DNA of 64,000 bases from Lachnospiraceae bacterium (GCA_017474455.1 JAFVHP010000033.1:84970-148969), one strand, 5' to 3'. Numbered from the stretch's first letter, positions 44,004-53,835 are shown. Notes: generated by a model from the sequence alone, not told the origin. Numbers and translations: made by a program.

Positions 44004-44939
44004 TCAGAACAGCCGCAGCTGTCCTGTGGAATACCGGACCTGTTTCGCTTCACGGATCTCGTCGCCCGGCATTTCGTGTCCGATAAGGAAAGGAGAAGAG
44101 GGATCGTGCATGGCACTGTTTTTCAACACGGTCCCCCGGTCATAGTTGGCGTAGCAGTAACGGCAGAAATGCCGGCAGGTATTGTAGGCGCCGATATCGC
44201 TCCCGAGAAGGCACCGGCAGCCGCTCCTGGCAGGCGCCGTGCCGGCAGGAACGACAAGTTCCTCGCCCAGCGCTTCCTCCAGGACTTCCTTCGTCATGCA
44301 GCCACCGGTATCGATGCCGAACTGCGCAAGATCCGTTCCTTCCAGGCAGGTATGGACCTTCATGCCGTTTTTGGCGGCGATCCTTGCGATCTCGCGGCCG
44401 AGGAGCAGCCTGTTTTCGGAGGATACTTCAGCTGCTTCCGGAAAATTCTTTTTCGTCTTTTCGTACAGGTCGATGAAGCTGATCACGACCCTGTCCGTAT
44501 AGCCGGAAAGGCGGGAAGCCATCTTTTCGAACGCCCTGATATGGAAATCGGCGTCATACCTGTCTGAAAGGAAGATTGGATCATACCGCCACCCGGTGCG
44601 CCGGGCGCCGGTATATTCCGACAGGCGGCAGAAAGAGTCCAGTACTTCATCCTTATCCGGTACGCCGGGCTCGATATCTTTGCCGTACGGCGTGATCGTA
44701 ACGAACCAGAACTGCCCGAAGCGGGAGAGTTCCTCCATATAGTCATCCCGGAGCATAGGCGCGGGATTCTTGGTACAAAAGGCAATGACGTCCACCACAT
44801 CGGGATCGATACGGTAGCGCAGTACCTGGCCGGGATAATAGGGATTCCGAACGAGCACGAAGCCCGCGCGGACCCGGTTCATGAACCATTCGCTGTAAAA
44901 GGCCGGGATATCGGTCCTGTTTCCTGTGTTGAGGATCAT
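44004..44939 (-). CDS. DUF1848 protein with radical-SAM-like cysteine cluster
   Basis: A 311-residue member of DUF1848. It starts MILNTGNRTDIPAFYSEWFMNR, and the middle block DVVDVIAFCTKNPAPM is also typical. Near the C-terminus, CRHFCRYCYANYD is a CxxxCxxC cluster that resembles the Fe-S site of radical-SAM proteins, though at the opposite end of the chain. Two more cysteines in SGCRCLLGSDIG may take part. I know of no established function for the family. It begins 13 bp after the nucleotidase gene's stop codon on the same strand and may be co-transcribed with it. Confidence 0.82.
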   Translation of the reverse strand: MILNTGNRTDIPAFYSEWFMNRVRAGFVLVRNPYYPGQVLRYRIDPDVVDVIAFCTKNPAPMLRDDYMEELSRFGQFWFVTITPYGKDIEPGVPDKDEVLDSFCRLSEYTGARRTGWRYDPIFLSDRYDADFHIRAFEKMASRLSGYTDRVVISFIDLYEKTKKNFPEAAEVSSENRLLLGREIARIAAKNGMKVHTCLEGTDLAQFGIDTGGCMTKEVLEEALGEELVVPAGTAPARSGCRCLLGSDIGAYNTCRHFCRYCYANYDRGTVLKNSAMHDPSSPFLIGHEMPGDEIREAKQVRYSTGQLRLF

Positions 44940-44951
44940 GGCAGCAGGTGC

Positions 44952-46649
44952 TTACTCCAGGATCACGATCCTGCCGTCCCCGGTGGGGTCGGCGTAACTG
45001 TCGATGACGATGCCGCCTGGCATATCGGAGATAAAGTCGATATATACCTGATTGTCGATGACAGAGCCCTCCTGCAGGATACGGCAGCCTTCGAACATGG
45101 TGAACCCGTCGCCTTGCTGGAGGAGCAGGTAATCGGTACCGGCGACTGTATATGTCTTTTCCGGATCGATCGGCTCTCCGTCGATAAGGACGTTCCGGAC
45201 ACGGCGTTCTCCGTTAATGCCGGCAAATCCCAGGTCTTCATCCGCGATGCAGGAAGAATCCACCAGAGAGTCTACCTCGTACGTCAGGCCGGAGACCTGG
45301 AGGAAAGCACCGGTCTCGTCCGGCACTGCCCTGGCGCCCCACTCGAGCGCGTCCAGGATCTGCTGGCCTCTCACTTCGATCACGCTCAGGGAATTGCTGA
45401 ACGGAGCGACGGTAAGTATGCTCCTGTATGTGATATCCCCGGCCGGGATACCGCTCCTGATCGCACCTCCGTTCAGAAGGGCAATGTCCGCGCCGGTCCG
45501 GCTGCGCAGGGCATCGGTGCAGAGATCGCCGAGGTTGGTCTCGGCACGCCGTACCATCCGGATCGGCAGGCCTTCCGCGTCGACGGCTTCAGGATCGTTG
45601 ACTGTCAGTTCGAAGGGGGATGCGCCGATCCCGACAAGGAGCTGTTCTTCGATGGACGCATTGGCTTTGGCAATGTTGTTTTCCATCTCGTTGCTGATCA
45701 TCATCAGTTTGTCGGCGGGCGTATCATTGCTCCATGTATAGAGTCCGGTCGAGATCACGCCGTCTGCGGAGATGCGGCACCAGCCGACGGCTTCGAGCGC
45801 GGTCCCGCAGGCGCTGCGGGGGACCTGGCTGCCGTCCTTGTTTTTCATGATGATCTGTTCGGTATCATGGCTGTGGCCGTCCAGGAAAGCATCGATCCCG
45901 TTCGTGTTGGCGATCACGTCGGCGTACGTCCAGGGACTGCAGGCTTCCTCCAGCCCCAGGTGCGCCAGCACGACCACATAGTCCGCGCCGTCTTTCCTGG
46001 CATCGTCCGCAGCGGCCTGGACAGCATCGTAAAGAGCCTGTCCGGTCTGGTCGTGCTGCATGAAATCGTAAATGACATTTCCGCTCTCATCCGAAAATCT
46101 GTACGGTGCCGAGCTGAGGATCGATGTCGGTGTCGTAATGCCGATGAAGGCGATCTTCCTGCCGCCCAGTTCGCGGATCGTGTACGGGTTAAAGACAAGC
46201 TCGCCGCTGCGGGTGATATTGCAGCTGATATATTCAAATTCCGCTTCGCCGGCCAGTTCCAGGAATCTGTCCGCACCGTAGTCAAATTCGTGATTGCCGG
46301 GGATCGCGACGGAATACCCCATTTTATTCATCAGGTCGAACGGGATTTGTCCTTTACTGATCGTGCCGGAAGGGCCGCCCTGGATGCTGTCGCCGTTGTC
46401 GGCCAGGATCACGGCGTCGCCCTGAGACGTAAAATAGTCCCGGACCTGCTGCAGGCCGGCCAGCGTGAACCCCTTGTCAAAACCGCAGTGGACGTCGCTG
46501 GTATAGAGTATGACGATGTCGGAGATGTCTGTACCGTCCTCCGCTTCTTTGGCAGGCACGGCACCATCCGCATAGGCGGGCAGCACGGGAATGAAGATGA
46601 ACAGAAGGATGAACACCGAAAGCAGCAGGGACAGAGATCTCTTAAACAT
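44952..46649 (-). CDS. Secreted 5'-nucleotidase / metallophosphatase
   Basis: A 565-residue exported enzyme that removes phosphate from nucleotides outside the cell. A signal peptide ends near PAYADG. The metallophosphatase half carries the metal ligands in YTSDVHCG, NGDSIQG, GNHEFDYG, VVLAHLG and DGHSHDTE. The C-terminal 5'-nucleotidase half has NLGDLCTDALR, LLNGGAIRSG and APFSNSL, the usual substrate block. No wall anchor is evident. ATG 46649 follows AAAGGAGG. It would supply nucleosides to the BMP-type importer encoded at 50075-55123. Confidence 0.92.
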   Translation of the reverse strand: MFKRSLSLLLSVFILLFIFIPVLPAYADGAVPAKEAEDGTDISDIVILYTSDVHCGFDKGFTLAGLQQVRDYFTSQGDAVILADNGDSIQGGPSGTISKGQIPFDLMNKMGYSVAIPGNHEFDYGADRFLELAGEAEFEYISCNITRSGELVFNPYTIRELGGRKIAFIGITTPTSILSSAPYRFSDESGNVIYDFMQHDQTGQALYDAVQAAADDARKDGADYVVVLAHLGLEEACSPWTYADVIANTNGIDAFLDGHSHDTEQIIMKNKDGSQVPRSACGTALEAVGWCRISADGVISTGLYTWSNDTPADKLMMISNEMENNIAKANASIEEQLLVGIGASPFELTVNDPEAVDAEGLPIRMVRRAETNLGDLCTDALRSRTGADIALLNGGAIRSGIPAGDITYRSILTVAPFSNSLSVIEVRGQQILDALEWGARAVPDETGAFLQVSGLTYEVDSLVDSSCIADEDLGFAGINGERRVRNVLIDGEPIDPEKTYTVAGTDYLLLQQGDGFTMFEGCRILQEGSVIDNQVYIDFISDMPGGIVIDSYADPTGDGRIVILE

Positions 46650-46741
46650 ACGTATGCCTCCTTTATCAGATAAGATCACATTTCATTTATAATAACAATT
46701 TCATATACATTATTGTAGTTGGATCAGGGAAAAGAATTGCA

Positions 46742-46771
46742 TTGGATGCGGAGTCTGTCTTTGCGTATAAT
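46742..46771 (+). promoter_or_regulatory. Promoter of the malic enzyme gene
   Basis: TTGGAT (46742-46747), an 18-bp spacer and a perfect TATAAT (46766-46771), 71 bp before the start codon. Confidence 0.5.
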
Positions 46772-46842
46772 AGACTGGACAGTTCAGAGAATGATGCTCA
46801 TCGGCAGCAGAGAAAAAAGCTTTTGCTACAGGAGGAAAAATA

Positions 46843-48032
46843 ATGGATTTCGATCAGGCCAGTCTGGATCTGTGCCGGGAGAACCGCGGCAAGCTGGAAG
46901 TCGTTTCAAAAGTGCCCGTTACCGACAGGAACGAGCTTTCCACCGCATATACGCCGGGCGTTGCGGAGCCTGCCGCAGGATCCACGCGGACAGACATGAT
47001 GTCTATAAATACACGATCAAGAGCCATACCGTCGCGGTCGTCAGTGACGGTACAGCCGTCCTGGGGCTCGGCGACATAGGCCCGGAAGCGGCGATGCCGG
47101 TCATGGAAGGCAAGGCCGTCCTGTTCAAGGAATTCGGCGGCGTGGATGCCTTTCCGATCTGCCTGGATACGAAGGATACCGAAGAGATCATCAGGACCGT
47201 AAAGTACCTGGCGCCCACCTTCGGCGGCATAAACCTTGAAGATATCTCTGCGCCGCGCTGCTTCGAGATAGAGACGCGGCTGAAGCAGGAACTGGATATA
47301 CCGGTCTTTCACGATGACCAGCACGGGACAGCCATCGTTGTGACAGCTGGCCTTATCAATGCGCTGAAACTGGTCGGGAAGAAGGTCGAAGAAGTCAGCG
47401 TCGTCATCAACGGCGCCGGTTCCGCCGGTATTTCCATCTGTAAACTGCTGATGCAGCTGGGCGTGAGGGATATCGTCCTGGTCGACCGCAATGGCGCCGT
47501 CTGTGAAGGAGAAGAGTGGATGAATCCTGCCCAGGCACAGATGGCAGAGATCACTAACCGGGGTCATCAAAGAGGCCCGCTCGCCGACGTGATAAAAGGC
47601 AAGGATGTGTTTGTCGGCGTGTCTGCGCCGAAGATCGTCACACCGGAAATGATCGCCTCGATGGCGGATAACGCCATCGTCTTCGCCATGGCCAATCCTA
47701 CGCCCGAGATCATGCCGGAAGACGCAAAAGCAGGCGGCGCCCGCGTCGTCGCGACAGGCCGCAGCGATTATCCGAACCAGATCAACAACGTGCTCGTTTT
47801 CCCCGGTCTTTTCCGCGGCGCACTGATGGTGGAAGCACGCCAGATCGTAGATGAAATGAAACTGGCGGCTGCCCGCGCGATCGCATCCCTCGTTACCGAC
47901 GAAGAACTGAACGAGGAATATATCATCCCCGGCGCCTTCGATAAGCGCGTCGCGGCCGTGGTGGCTGAACAGGTCGCCCGGGTAGCGGAAGAACTGGGCA
48001 TTGCCGGCAATCCCGGAAACCGCGTATTCTGA
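46843..48032 (+). pseudogene. NAD-type malic enzyme gene broken by a -1 frameshift
   Basis: Malic enzyme converts malate to pyruvate and CO2. The true start is ATG 46843 with AGGAGGAAAAAT upstream. The frame reads MDFDQASLDLCRENRGK...ELSTAYTPGVAEP and then leaves frame after GAGCC at about 46970. The rest continues in another frame as [19 protein letters not shown]...[22 protein letters not shown] to 48032. One missing base (expected CCG TGC CGC) explains the break exactly. Everything after is intact, including [12 protein letters not shown], the NAD loop VINGAGSAGI and ANPTPEIMPEDA. Without the shift the enzyme would be about 397 residues. This is either a recent mutation or a sequence error. 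Confidence 0.88.
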
Positions 48033-48077
48033 TGATCTTTCATAATTGATCAATTGATCTGTAAATGTAAACAAACA

Positions 48078-48117
48078 AAAGCCGGGGCCTCTGCTGTGCA
48101 GCAGAAGCTCCGGCTTT
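48078..48117 (+). terminator. Terminator of the malic enzyme gene
   Basis: Outer arms AAAGCCGG/CCGGCTTT and an inner stem CTGCTG/CAGCAG. The 3' arm also forms the first unit of the following 38-bp repeat. Confidence 0.65.
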
Positions 48118-48211
48118 GTTCAGGTGTTCCGGTTGAGCCCAGCTGTGCAGGCTTTGTTCAGGTGTTTCGGTTGAGCCCAGTTGTTCTGGCTTTGTTCAGC
48201 TGTTCCGGCGG
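48112..48211. repeat. 38-bp tandem repeat, two and a half copies
   Basis: GGCTTTGTTCAGGTGTT...GAGCCCAG begins at 48112, 48150 and 48188, exactly 38 bp apart. It grows out of the terminator of the malic enzyme gene. The rest of this 759-bp gap (48212-48690) contains no gene that I can support. A possible weak hairpin, AAACAGGC with GCCTGTTTTT, lies at about 48557-48600. Confidence 0.75.
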
Positions 48212-48690
48212 AGGATTGTACGAGAATACATATGTAGGCAGCAGTTACATAAGTTTGATCGGTACAATAAAACAAAGAGTTTGCAGAAAATACATATTGA
48301 AGTCGCTTATCGTATATTGCAATAGGTATCCGTGGGCATCCTAGACGCAGAAAGTACAGATAGCAGATTTCCATTTTGATTATCAATCGGTAATGCATTG
48401 AATCTGAAGTACCTATTTAATTGAAGCAGCGCCAGGTTTAGGGGGTACCCACAGAGAACAGGAATAAATGATACACATATTGATACGTAAGGTATGAAGA
48501 TACAATATGTACTCCGGCAGGAAAACTGAATGAAATGTACAGACTAAACAGGCAAAGGAAACATGATGGTATGTAAATTATGTCGACCCGGCCTGTTTTT
48601 CTTTACCAAAGTTCCGCTTACAGCCATATAATCACAGAATCACAGCGATCAAACCTAAAAGGAGAGATAAGGGAGCGATATAAGAAAAAA

Positions 48691-48721
48691 GACCGCCGCA
48701 CTTTGAAACTGTGCGGCGGTC
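48691..48721 (-). terminator. Terminator of the alcohol dehydrogenase gene
   Basis: A perfect 11-bp stem GACCGCCGCAC/GTGCGGCGGTC with a 9-nt loop. On the minus strand it is followed by TTTTTTC. Confidence 0.85.
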
Positions 48722-48759
48722 ACTGATTTATATTGCATCCAGCCGGCCATTTACCGGTC

Positions 48760-48803
48760 TATAACTCGTTTATAACTTGCTTATAACTCGTTTATAACTC
48801 GCT
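48760..48803. repeat. 11-bp repeat across the 3' end of the dehydrogenase gene
   Basis: TATAACTCGTT in four tandem copies (48760, 48771, 48782, 48793). On the coding strand the copies give a series of TAA/TAG triplets; the third holds the stop codon of the dehydrogenase gene. Confidence 0.8.
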
Positions 48804-49763
48804 TATGATGAACCCGGCCTTGAAAGCCGTTGAAGAAAATGCCGCCTCAAAGTCCTCCAGTGAATGCCATTCCGGTTCCGGCAGGTCTATCCTGTCTTCT
48901 TTCAACAGAGTCAGCGCCGGTTCGAACGGGCCGCAGCGGCTCCCTTCGATCTTCAGCTCGTTCACCGCGATCAGGGACATGTCAAACGGATGCGCGCCGG
49001 CGTATGTGCTTTTCAGGATGATCGTCCCCTGGCGGCGCACGATCTGCATAGCCATCTCCATCGACGAAGGATGCCCCGCCGCGTCCACCACCGTCTCGAA
49101 CATATCGTCAGCGGTAAAACCGCCAGACCTCAGCTTTTCATTCACCTCATCCGTAAGGACAGTGTCCGCATAGGGGGCAAACGCGGAGAGCTTCTCCGGG
49201 TGTTTTCCGATCACGGTCACAGGGGTGCCGGTCAGATGCAGCACCTGCGCGATCATAAAGGCAAGCCTGCCGTCACCGATGACGGCCACCGGCGTCCCGG
49301 GTGCGATATGGATCCTTTCCGGGATCTCCAGCGCAGCGGCCAGCGGCTCCGTAAGGACCGCCTTTTCGGGAGAAAGCCCCTCCGGCACGACATGGATCAG
49401 ATGGTCGGCCAGCGTCATATACTGCGCAAAACACCCGTCTTTCGACATCCCGATGACCTTCCGGGACAGACAGTGCTTTTCACGGCCGCTCCGGCAAAGG
49501 ATACATTTGCCGCAGCCTTCGTTCAGCTCGCCGACGACCGTTTTGCCGATGAGCTCATCCTGTGACGATTCAGTCACCACTCCCACGAACTCGTGACCCA
49601 TCACGCCGCGAAAATCCGGCCGGTACCCTTTCAGGATCTCCCGGTCCGTCGAACAGACCCCCGCCCGGAGTATCCGGATCAGGCTGTGCCCTTCATCCGC
49701 CTGCGGCATGGGTATATCGTTCCTGAGAACAGCCTTATTACCGTCAAACCAAATACCGCGCAT
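48792..49763 (-). CDS. Zinc-dependent medium-chain alcohol dehydrogenase
   Basis: A 323-residue NAD(P)-dependent dehydrogenase. The catalytic zinc ligands are the Cys of AGVCSTDREIL and the His-Glu pair of VMGHEFVG; the structural zinc is held by GCGKCILCRSGREKHC. The cofactor fold has PVAVIGDGRLAFMIAQVL, with GDGRLA in place of the usual GxGxxG. It is most like threonine- or polyol-type dehydrogenases; the substrate is unknown. ATG 49763 has GAGGAG 10 nt upstream. Its last codons lie in an 11-bp repeat. Confidence 0.9.
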   Translation of the reverse strand: MRGIWFDGNKAVLRNDIPMPQADEGHSLIRILRAGVCSTDREILKGYRPDFRGVMGHEFVGVVTESSQDELIGKTVVGELNEGCGKCILCRSGREKHCLSRKVIGMSKDGCFAQYMTLADHLIHVVPEGLSPEKAVLTEPLAAALEIPERIHIAPGTPVAVIGDGRLAFMIAQVLHLTGTPVTVIGKHPEKLSAFAPYADTVLTDEVNEKLRSGGFTADDMFETVVDAAGHPSSMEMAMQIVRRQGTIILKSTYAGAHPFDMSLIAVNELKIEGSRCGPFEPALTLLKEDRIDLPEPEWHSLEDFEAAFSSTAFKAGFIISEL

Positions 49764-49910
49764 TTCTGCATCACTCCTCAATCTGTAACGCTGAGACTCC
49801 CTGAAAAACTCCGATCAGGCATACTGGCAGTCTGCATTCTCGACTTGTTATCTGCTGATCCGGCGGAAATTATATACCCTGCCCGGCGCATTATCCCGCG
49901 GCCGGTACTT

Positions 49911-49988
49911 AGGCACCGTAAAAAAACAACACAGGCCGGTAACCCGGCTCGTGATCAAACAATGATTTCCTGTGTTGTTTTTGGTGCC
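49911..49988. terminator. Long bidirectional terminator after the BMP importer operon
   Basis: Arms GGCACC...AAAAACAACACAGG (from 49911) and CCTGTGTTGTTTTTGGTGCC (to 49988) enclose an inner stem. A run of A or T in each arm lets it act in either direction. It ends the 50075-55123 operon. Confidence 0.7.
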
Positions 49989-50074
49989 TTATGTACCGCT
50001 GCCAGCGGGATCATAGCGCGAGCGTGCCCGGGCGGGTATATATTCCGCCGGATCAGTCCGGATCAATCCGGATC

Positions 50075-51046
50075 TTATCTTTTTGATTTGTCGTAGATCT
50101 CGCCTAACGCCTTCGGCGCCTGGTTCTTCTTGGACAGGAAGATCAGGAGGAAGAGTGTCAGCACGTAAGGCAGGATCATGACCAGGTCCGAATACGCGCT
50201 GGGCATGCCCAGTGCTTTGACCAGTTCGTAGCCGCCGCTTCTGGCGAAGCCGAAGATCAGGCAGGCGGCCAGCGTGGGCAGAAGCGACCAGTTGCCGAAG
50301 ATATAGCCGGCGATGGAAAGGTAGCCGTAGCCCATATAGATATCGCCCGAGAATTTCGCGAGTATGGAATAGGCGAAGCACATGCCGGCGATACCGGAGA
50401 GCGCGCCGGAAACGACGACGCCGGCGAACCTGAGTTTCGCCACATCGCCGCCGGCCGCGTCGACAGCGCCCGGATTGTCGCCGCAGGCTCTGAGCCTTAA
50501 GCCGAAGGTCGTCTTATACAGGACGAACCAGGCAAGGAAAGCGACAACGATGATCAGGAACTCGAAAGGATAGACGTTCGTGAAGAACGCGCCGAGCACC
50601 GGGATCCGGGAAATGCCCGGGATGGTGATCCTTTTGGAAACGGCCAGGATGAATTTGTCCGAGGCTGCGCCGAAGACTGTCCGGTTGATGGCTTTTGTCA
50701 GGAACGAGGTCAGCGCCATGGCGAGGATATTGATGACGACGCCGCTGATGACCTGGTTGGCCTTGAACTTGATGCAGAGCACCGCGTGCAGGCAGGCGTA
50801 GATGCCGCCGCCCAGCGCCGCGAAGAGGAATGCGAGGATCCTTGTGGAATCGTCGGGTACGCCCGCGGCCGCAGCCAGAGTCGCGGCCAGCGCGCCGATG
50901 AAAGCGCCCATGCCCTGCAGGCCTTCCAGCGCCAGGTTCGTAATGCCGCTCTTTTCGGAAAAGATACCGCCGATGGCCATAATGAACAGGGGAAGGGCAA
51001 AGGTCATGCCGTCGATGATGATGTTGTTGATCATTGTGCTGTTCAT
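50075..51046 (-). CDS. BMP-type nucleoside ABC importer, second permease
   Basis: A 323-residue membrane permease of the branched-type family found in nucleoside importers (NupQ, YufQ). The N-terminus ALPLFIMAIGGIFSEKSGITNLALEGLQGMGAF and the block RACGDNPGAVDAAGGDVAKLRFAGVVVSGALSGIAG are diagnostic. It pairs with the permease encoded just upstream, whose stop overlaps its ATG by 4 nt. It is the last gene of the operon, in the order binding protein, ATPase, permease, permease. Confidence 0.92.
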   Translation of the reverse strand: MNSTMINNIIIDGMTFALPLFIMAIGGIFSEKSGITNLALEGLQGMGAFIGALAATLAAAAGVPDDSTRILAFLFAALGGGIYACLHAVLCIKFKANQVISGVVINILAMALTSFLTKAINRTVFGAASDKFILAVSKRITIPGISRIPVLGAFFTNVYPFEFLIIVVAFLAWFVLYKTTFGLRLRACGDNPGAVDAAGGDVAKLRFAGVVVSGALSGIAGMCFAYSILAKFSGDIYMGYGYLSIAGYIFGNWSLLPTLAACLIFGFARSGGYELVKALGMPSAYSDLVMILPYVLTLFLLIFLSKKNQAPKALGEIYDKSKR

Positions 51047-52221
51047 GCCTCTTCACCTCCTTTATCTTCCGCGGGGCGGTTAACGGCTGCAGTAACGGCC
51101 GCGGGGGCTGTTTCGGCTTCATCCCCGAAGCGCAGGTCCTTCGTATTGTTTTTTGCGTTCTTCCTGGAAACGACGAGTCCCATAAAGAAAGCGCTGCAGG
51201 CCGAGAAGAGCAGGATCAGGCCGGTGATGACCGATACGATCTCGGATTCCAGGCCCTGCTGGGAGCTCATATAAGTACTGCCCTTCGCGATGACCTGGAT
51301 CAGGAAGGATGAGAAAAGTATGCCGACCGGGTCGGATGAGCCGAGCAGGCAGACGGCGATGGAGTCGAAACCGGTGGAGACCAGGACCTTCGGCTGGATC
51401 GAAGCGAAATAGCCGAGGTAGTAGGAGACACCGGCCAGACCGGCCAGCGCGCCGGAGATCGCCATGGAGACGATCATGCTGCGGCCGACGCGGATGCCCG
51501 CGTAGCCGGCGGCGGTTCGGTTGGCGCCCACCGCCTTGAGTTCATAACCCAGGACCGTCCTGTCCAGCATGATCTTGACCAGGACGCAGGCAATGACGGC
51601 CAGCACGAAGGCCAGCGGGATGCTGAATTTATAGCCGCCGATCGCCACATCCTGCAGGGTGAGCCTTGCGGCGGCGCCGATATTTTTCGACTGCCTGGAG
51701 ACGGGGTCGACGAAGCGCGTCTGGATGAAAAAGCTGATGATATATTCCGCGATGTAGTTGAGCATGATCGAGCTGACGACTTCATTGATATTGAAGCGGT
51801 ATTTGAGGAAGCCGATCAGCGCGCCCACCGCCATGCCGGCAGCCATGCCGATCAGGATGACCAGCGGTTTGGCCAGGTAAGCGGACAGGCCGGAATAACC
51901 GATCGTGATCGTGGCCAGAAAGCCGGCGACCAGCATCTGCCCTGAAATACCGATGTTGAACAGGCCGGTCTTCATCGCGACCGCGCAGGCGAGGGCGGCG
52001 AAGATCATGGGCGTCCAGAAATCGATAAAGCTGGACAGGTCCGTCCACATGGACCTGGCGGCCGCGTATTTGGCTTTCGGAGCAAGGCCGCTTCCCTGCA
52101 GCAGGTTGTAATAAGCCAGGAATGGATTCTTTCCGAGGATCAGCATCAGCACTGTTCCCGCGAGAAGGCTTAAGAGCACCGCGGCGACCGCGATGCGCCG
52201 GTAGAGCCGTCCGTTATTCAT
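51043..52221 (-). CDS. BMP-type nucleoside ABC importer, first permease
   Basis: A 392-residue permease of the NupP/YufP type with about ten membrane segments. FAALACAVAMKTGLFNIGISGQMLVAGFLAT and ELKAVGANRTAAGYAGIRVGRSM are the family blocks. ATG 52221 follows GGAGGCGGCA; an extension of 12 codons lies upstream but has no ribosome site. It overlaps the ATPase stop by 8 nt, exactly as in the sugar importer at 11493. A C-terminal tail of about 60 polar residues is longer than usual. Confidence 0.9.
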   Translation of the reverse strand: MNNGRLYRRIAVAAVLLSLLAGTVLMLILGKNPFLAYYNLLQGSGLAPKAKYAAARSMWTDLSSFIDFWTPMIFAALACAVAMKTGLFNIGISGQMLVAGFLATITIGYSGLSAYLAKPLVILIGMAAGMAVGALIGFLKYRFNINEVVSSIMLNYIAEYIISFFIQTRFVDPVSRQSKNIGAAARLTLQDVAIGGYKFSIPLAFVLAVIACVLVKIMLDRTVLGYELKAVGANRTAAGYAGIRVGRSMIVSMAISGALAGLAGVSYYLGYFASIQPKVLVSTGFDSIAVCLLGSSDPVGILFSSFLIQVIAKGSTYMSSQQGLESEIVSVITGLILLFSACSAFFMGLVVSRKNAKNNTKDLRFGDEAETAPAAVTAAVNRPAEDKGGEEA

Positions 52222-53791
52222 TGCCGCCTCCATTCTTTGCATTGTCTTTCGCAACACCCATCATGTATTCGCCCAGCATGGAAGTGGTGTAGTCTTCCGC
52301 CGGCGCGATCCTGCCGAAAGCGCCGCTGTAGATAACGGCGATGGTATCGGAGAGTTCCGTGACTTCGTCCAGTTCCAGAGAGATCAGAAGGACAGCCTTG
52401 CCTTTGTCGCGCTCCGCGATGATCTGGCGGTGGATGTTCTCTATCGCGCCGATATCCAGGCCTCGCGTGGGCTGCACGAAGATGCAGAGCGACGCGTCCT
52501 GCTCGATCTCGCGGCCGATGATCGCTTTCTGCTGGTTGCCGCCCGACATGGAGCGGACCATCGTGCTGCCCCTGTTCGCGGAGCGGATGTCATAGCCGTC
52601 GATGAGCTTTTCGGAATTCTCCTCAAAGACCGGCTGGTTGAGCATGCCGCTCTTCTGGAAAGGTTCTTTATGATAATCCTTCAGGCCGAGATTGTCGCGG
52701 AGCGTAAAGTCCAGGATCAGGCCGACCTGCTGCCTGTCCTCGGGGATGTAGGAGATCCCGGCCAGCGTACGCTGGCGGATGCTCATATTCGTGATATCCT
52801 GCCCGTGGAGCCGGATCGTGCCGCTCTTTGCCTTGAGGCGGCCGGCCACCGCGTCGGCGATCTCGGTCTGCCCGTTGCCGGAAACGCCCGCAATCGAGAA
52901 GATCTCGCCGGCGTGCACCGTGAAGGAAACGTCCCTGACGGTCTGGAAATGTTCCTCGTTCTCCACGACCAGGTGGCTGACTTCCAGGACGGGATCCCCG
53001 AACTTTGCAGCACTTTTTTCGGCTGTCAGCTGGACTTCGTGCCCGACCATCAGCGCGGCCATTTCTCTGGCGTCCATGCCGGGAACGTCCCGGACGTCGA
53101 TCAGCTTGCCGCGGCGCAGGATCGCGCACCGGTCGGCGACCTGCCGGATCTCTTCCAGCTTGTGCGTGATCAGGATGATGGTCTTGCCGCCGTCCCGCAG
53201 GGCCCGTATGATGCCAAGGAGCGAATCAATCTCCTGGGGCGTCAGGACGGCCGTCGGTTCGTCGAAGATCAGTATCTCGGCGTTGCGGTACAGCATTTTC
53301 AGGATCTCGACACGCTGCCTTGTGGACACGTTCACGTCCTCGATGACGGCGGTCGGGTCGACTTCCAGGCCGTACTGCCTGGAGATCTCCGCGATCTCGC
53401 GGTTCGCCTTAGCTTCGTCCACGATGGGTATAAAGCCGAGGAGCTTCTTTGTCGGCTCGGCGCCCAGGATGATGTTTTGCGCGATCGTGTAGTTGGAGAC
53501 CAGTTTGAAATGCTGATGGACCATGCCTATATTCAGGCTGGCCGCGTAGGACGGGGAAGTGATCTTTTCCTTCTTGCCGCGGATAAAGATCTCGCCTTCG
53601 TCGGGTTCGTACATGCCGAACAGCATGCTCATGAGCGTGGATTTGCCGGCGCCGTTCTCGCCGAGCAGGGCGTAGATCTCGCCCTTGCGGATGCGGATGG
53701 TCACATCCTCATTGGCGATGATGCCGGGAAACCGTTTGGTAATGCCGACCATTTCCACGATATAATCGCCGGTTGTCGTCTGCGTCTGCAT
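52214..53791 (-). CDS. BMP-type nucleoside ABC importer, double ATPase
   Basis: A 525-residue ATPase with two cassettes, as in NupO/YufO. The first has Walker A GENGAGKST (residues 44-52), STRQRVEILKMLYRN in place of the usual signature and Walker B ILIFDEPTAVLTP. The second has the signature SMSGGNQQKAI and a Walker B in which the usual Glu is Gln (IFVQPTRGLD), common in this family. It is separated from the binding-protein gene by 144 bp with a stable hairpin and overlaps the first permease. Confidence 0.94.
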   Translation of the reverse strand: MQTQTTTGDYIVEMVGITKRFPGIIANEDVTIRIRKGEIYALLGENGAGKSTLMSMLFGMYEPDEGEIFIRGKKEKITSPSYAASLNIGMVHQHFKLVSNYTIAQNIILGAEPTKKLLGFIPIVDEAKANREIAEISRQYGLEVDPTAVIEDVNVSTRQRVEILKMLYRNAEILIFDEPTAVLTPQEIDSLLGIIRALRDGGKTIILITHKLEEIRQVADRCAILRRGKLIDVRDVPGMDAREMAALMVGHEVQLTAEKSAAKFGDPVLEVSHLVVENEEHFQTVRDVSFTVHAGEIFSIAGVSGNGQTEIADAVAGRLKAKSGTIRLHGQDITNMSIRQRTLAGISYIPEDRQQVGLILDFTLRDNLGLKDYHKEPFQKSGMLNQPVFEENSEKLIDGYDIRSANRGSTMVRSMSGGNQQKAIIGREIEQDASLCIFVQPTRGLDIGAIENIHRQIIAERDKGKAVLLISLELDEVTELSDTIAVIYSGAFGRIAPAEDYTTSMLGEYMMGVAKDNAKNGGGNE

Positions 53792-53835
53792 TTGGTTTTC
53801 TCCTTGACGAAAATCCCTGACAAAGATCCATAACG

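Noticed and set aside
48545-48605. Possible small RNA ending in AAACAGGC/GCCTGTTTTT
   Set aside because: The stem is only 8 bp with a loop of about 30 nt, and no promoter is evident; kept only as a remark.
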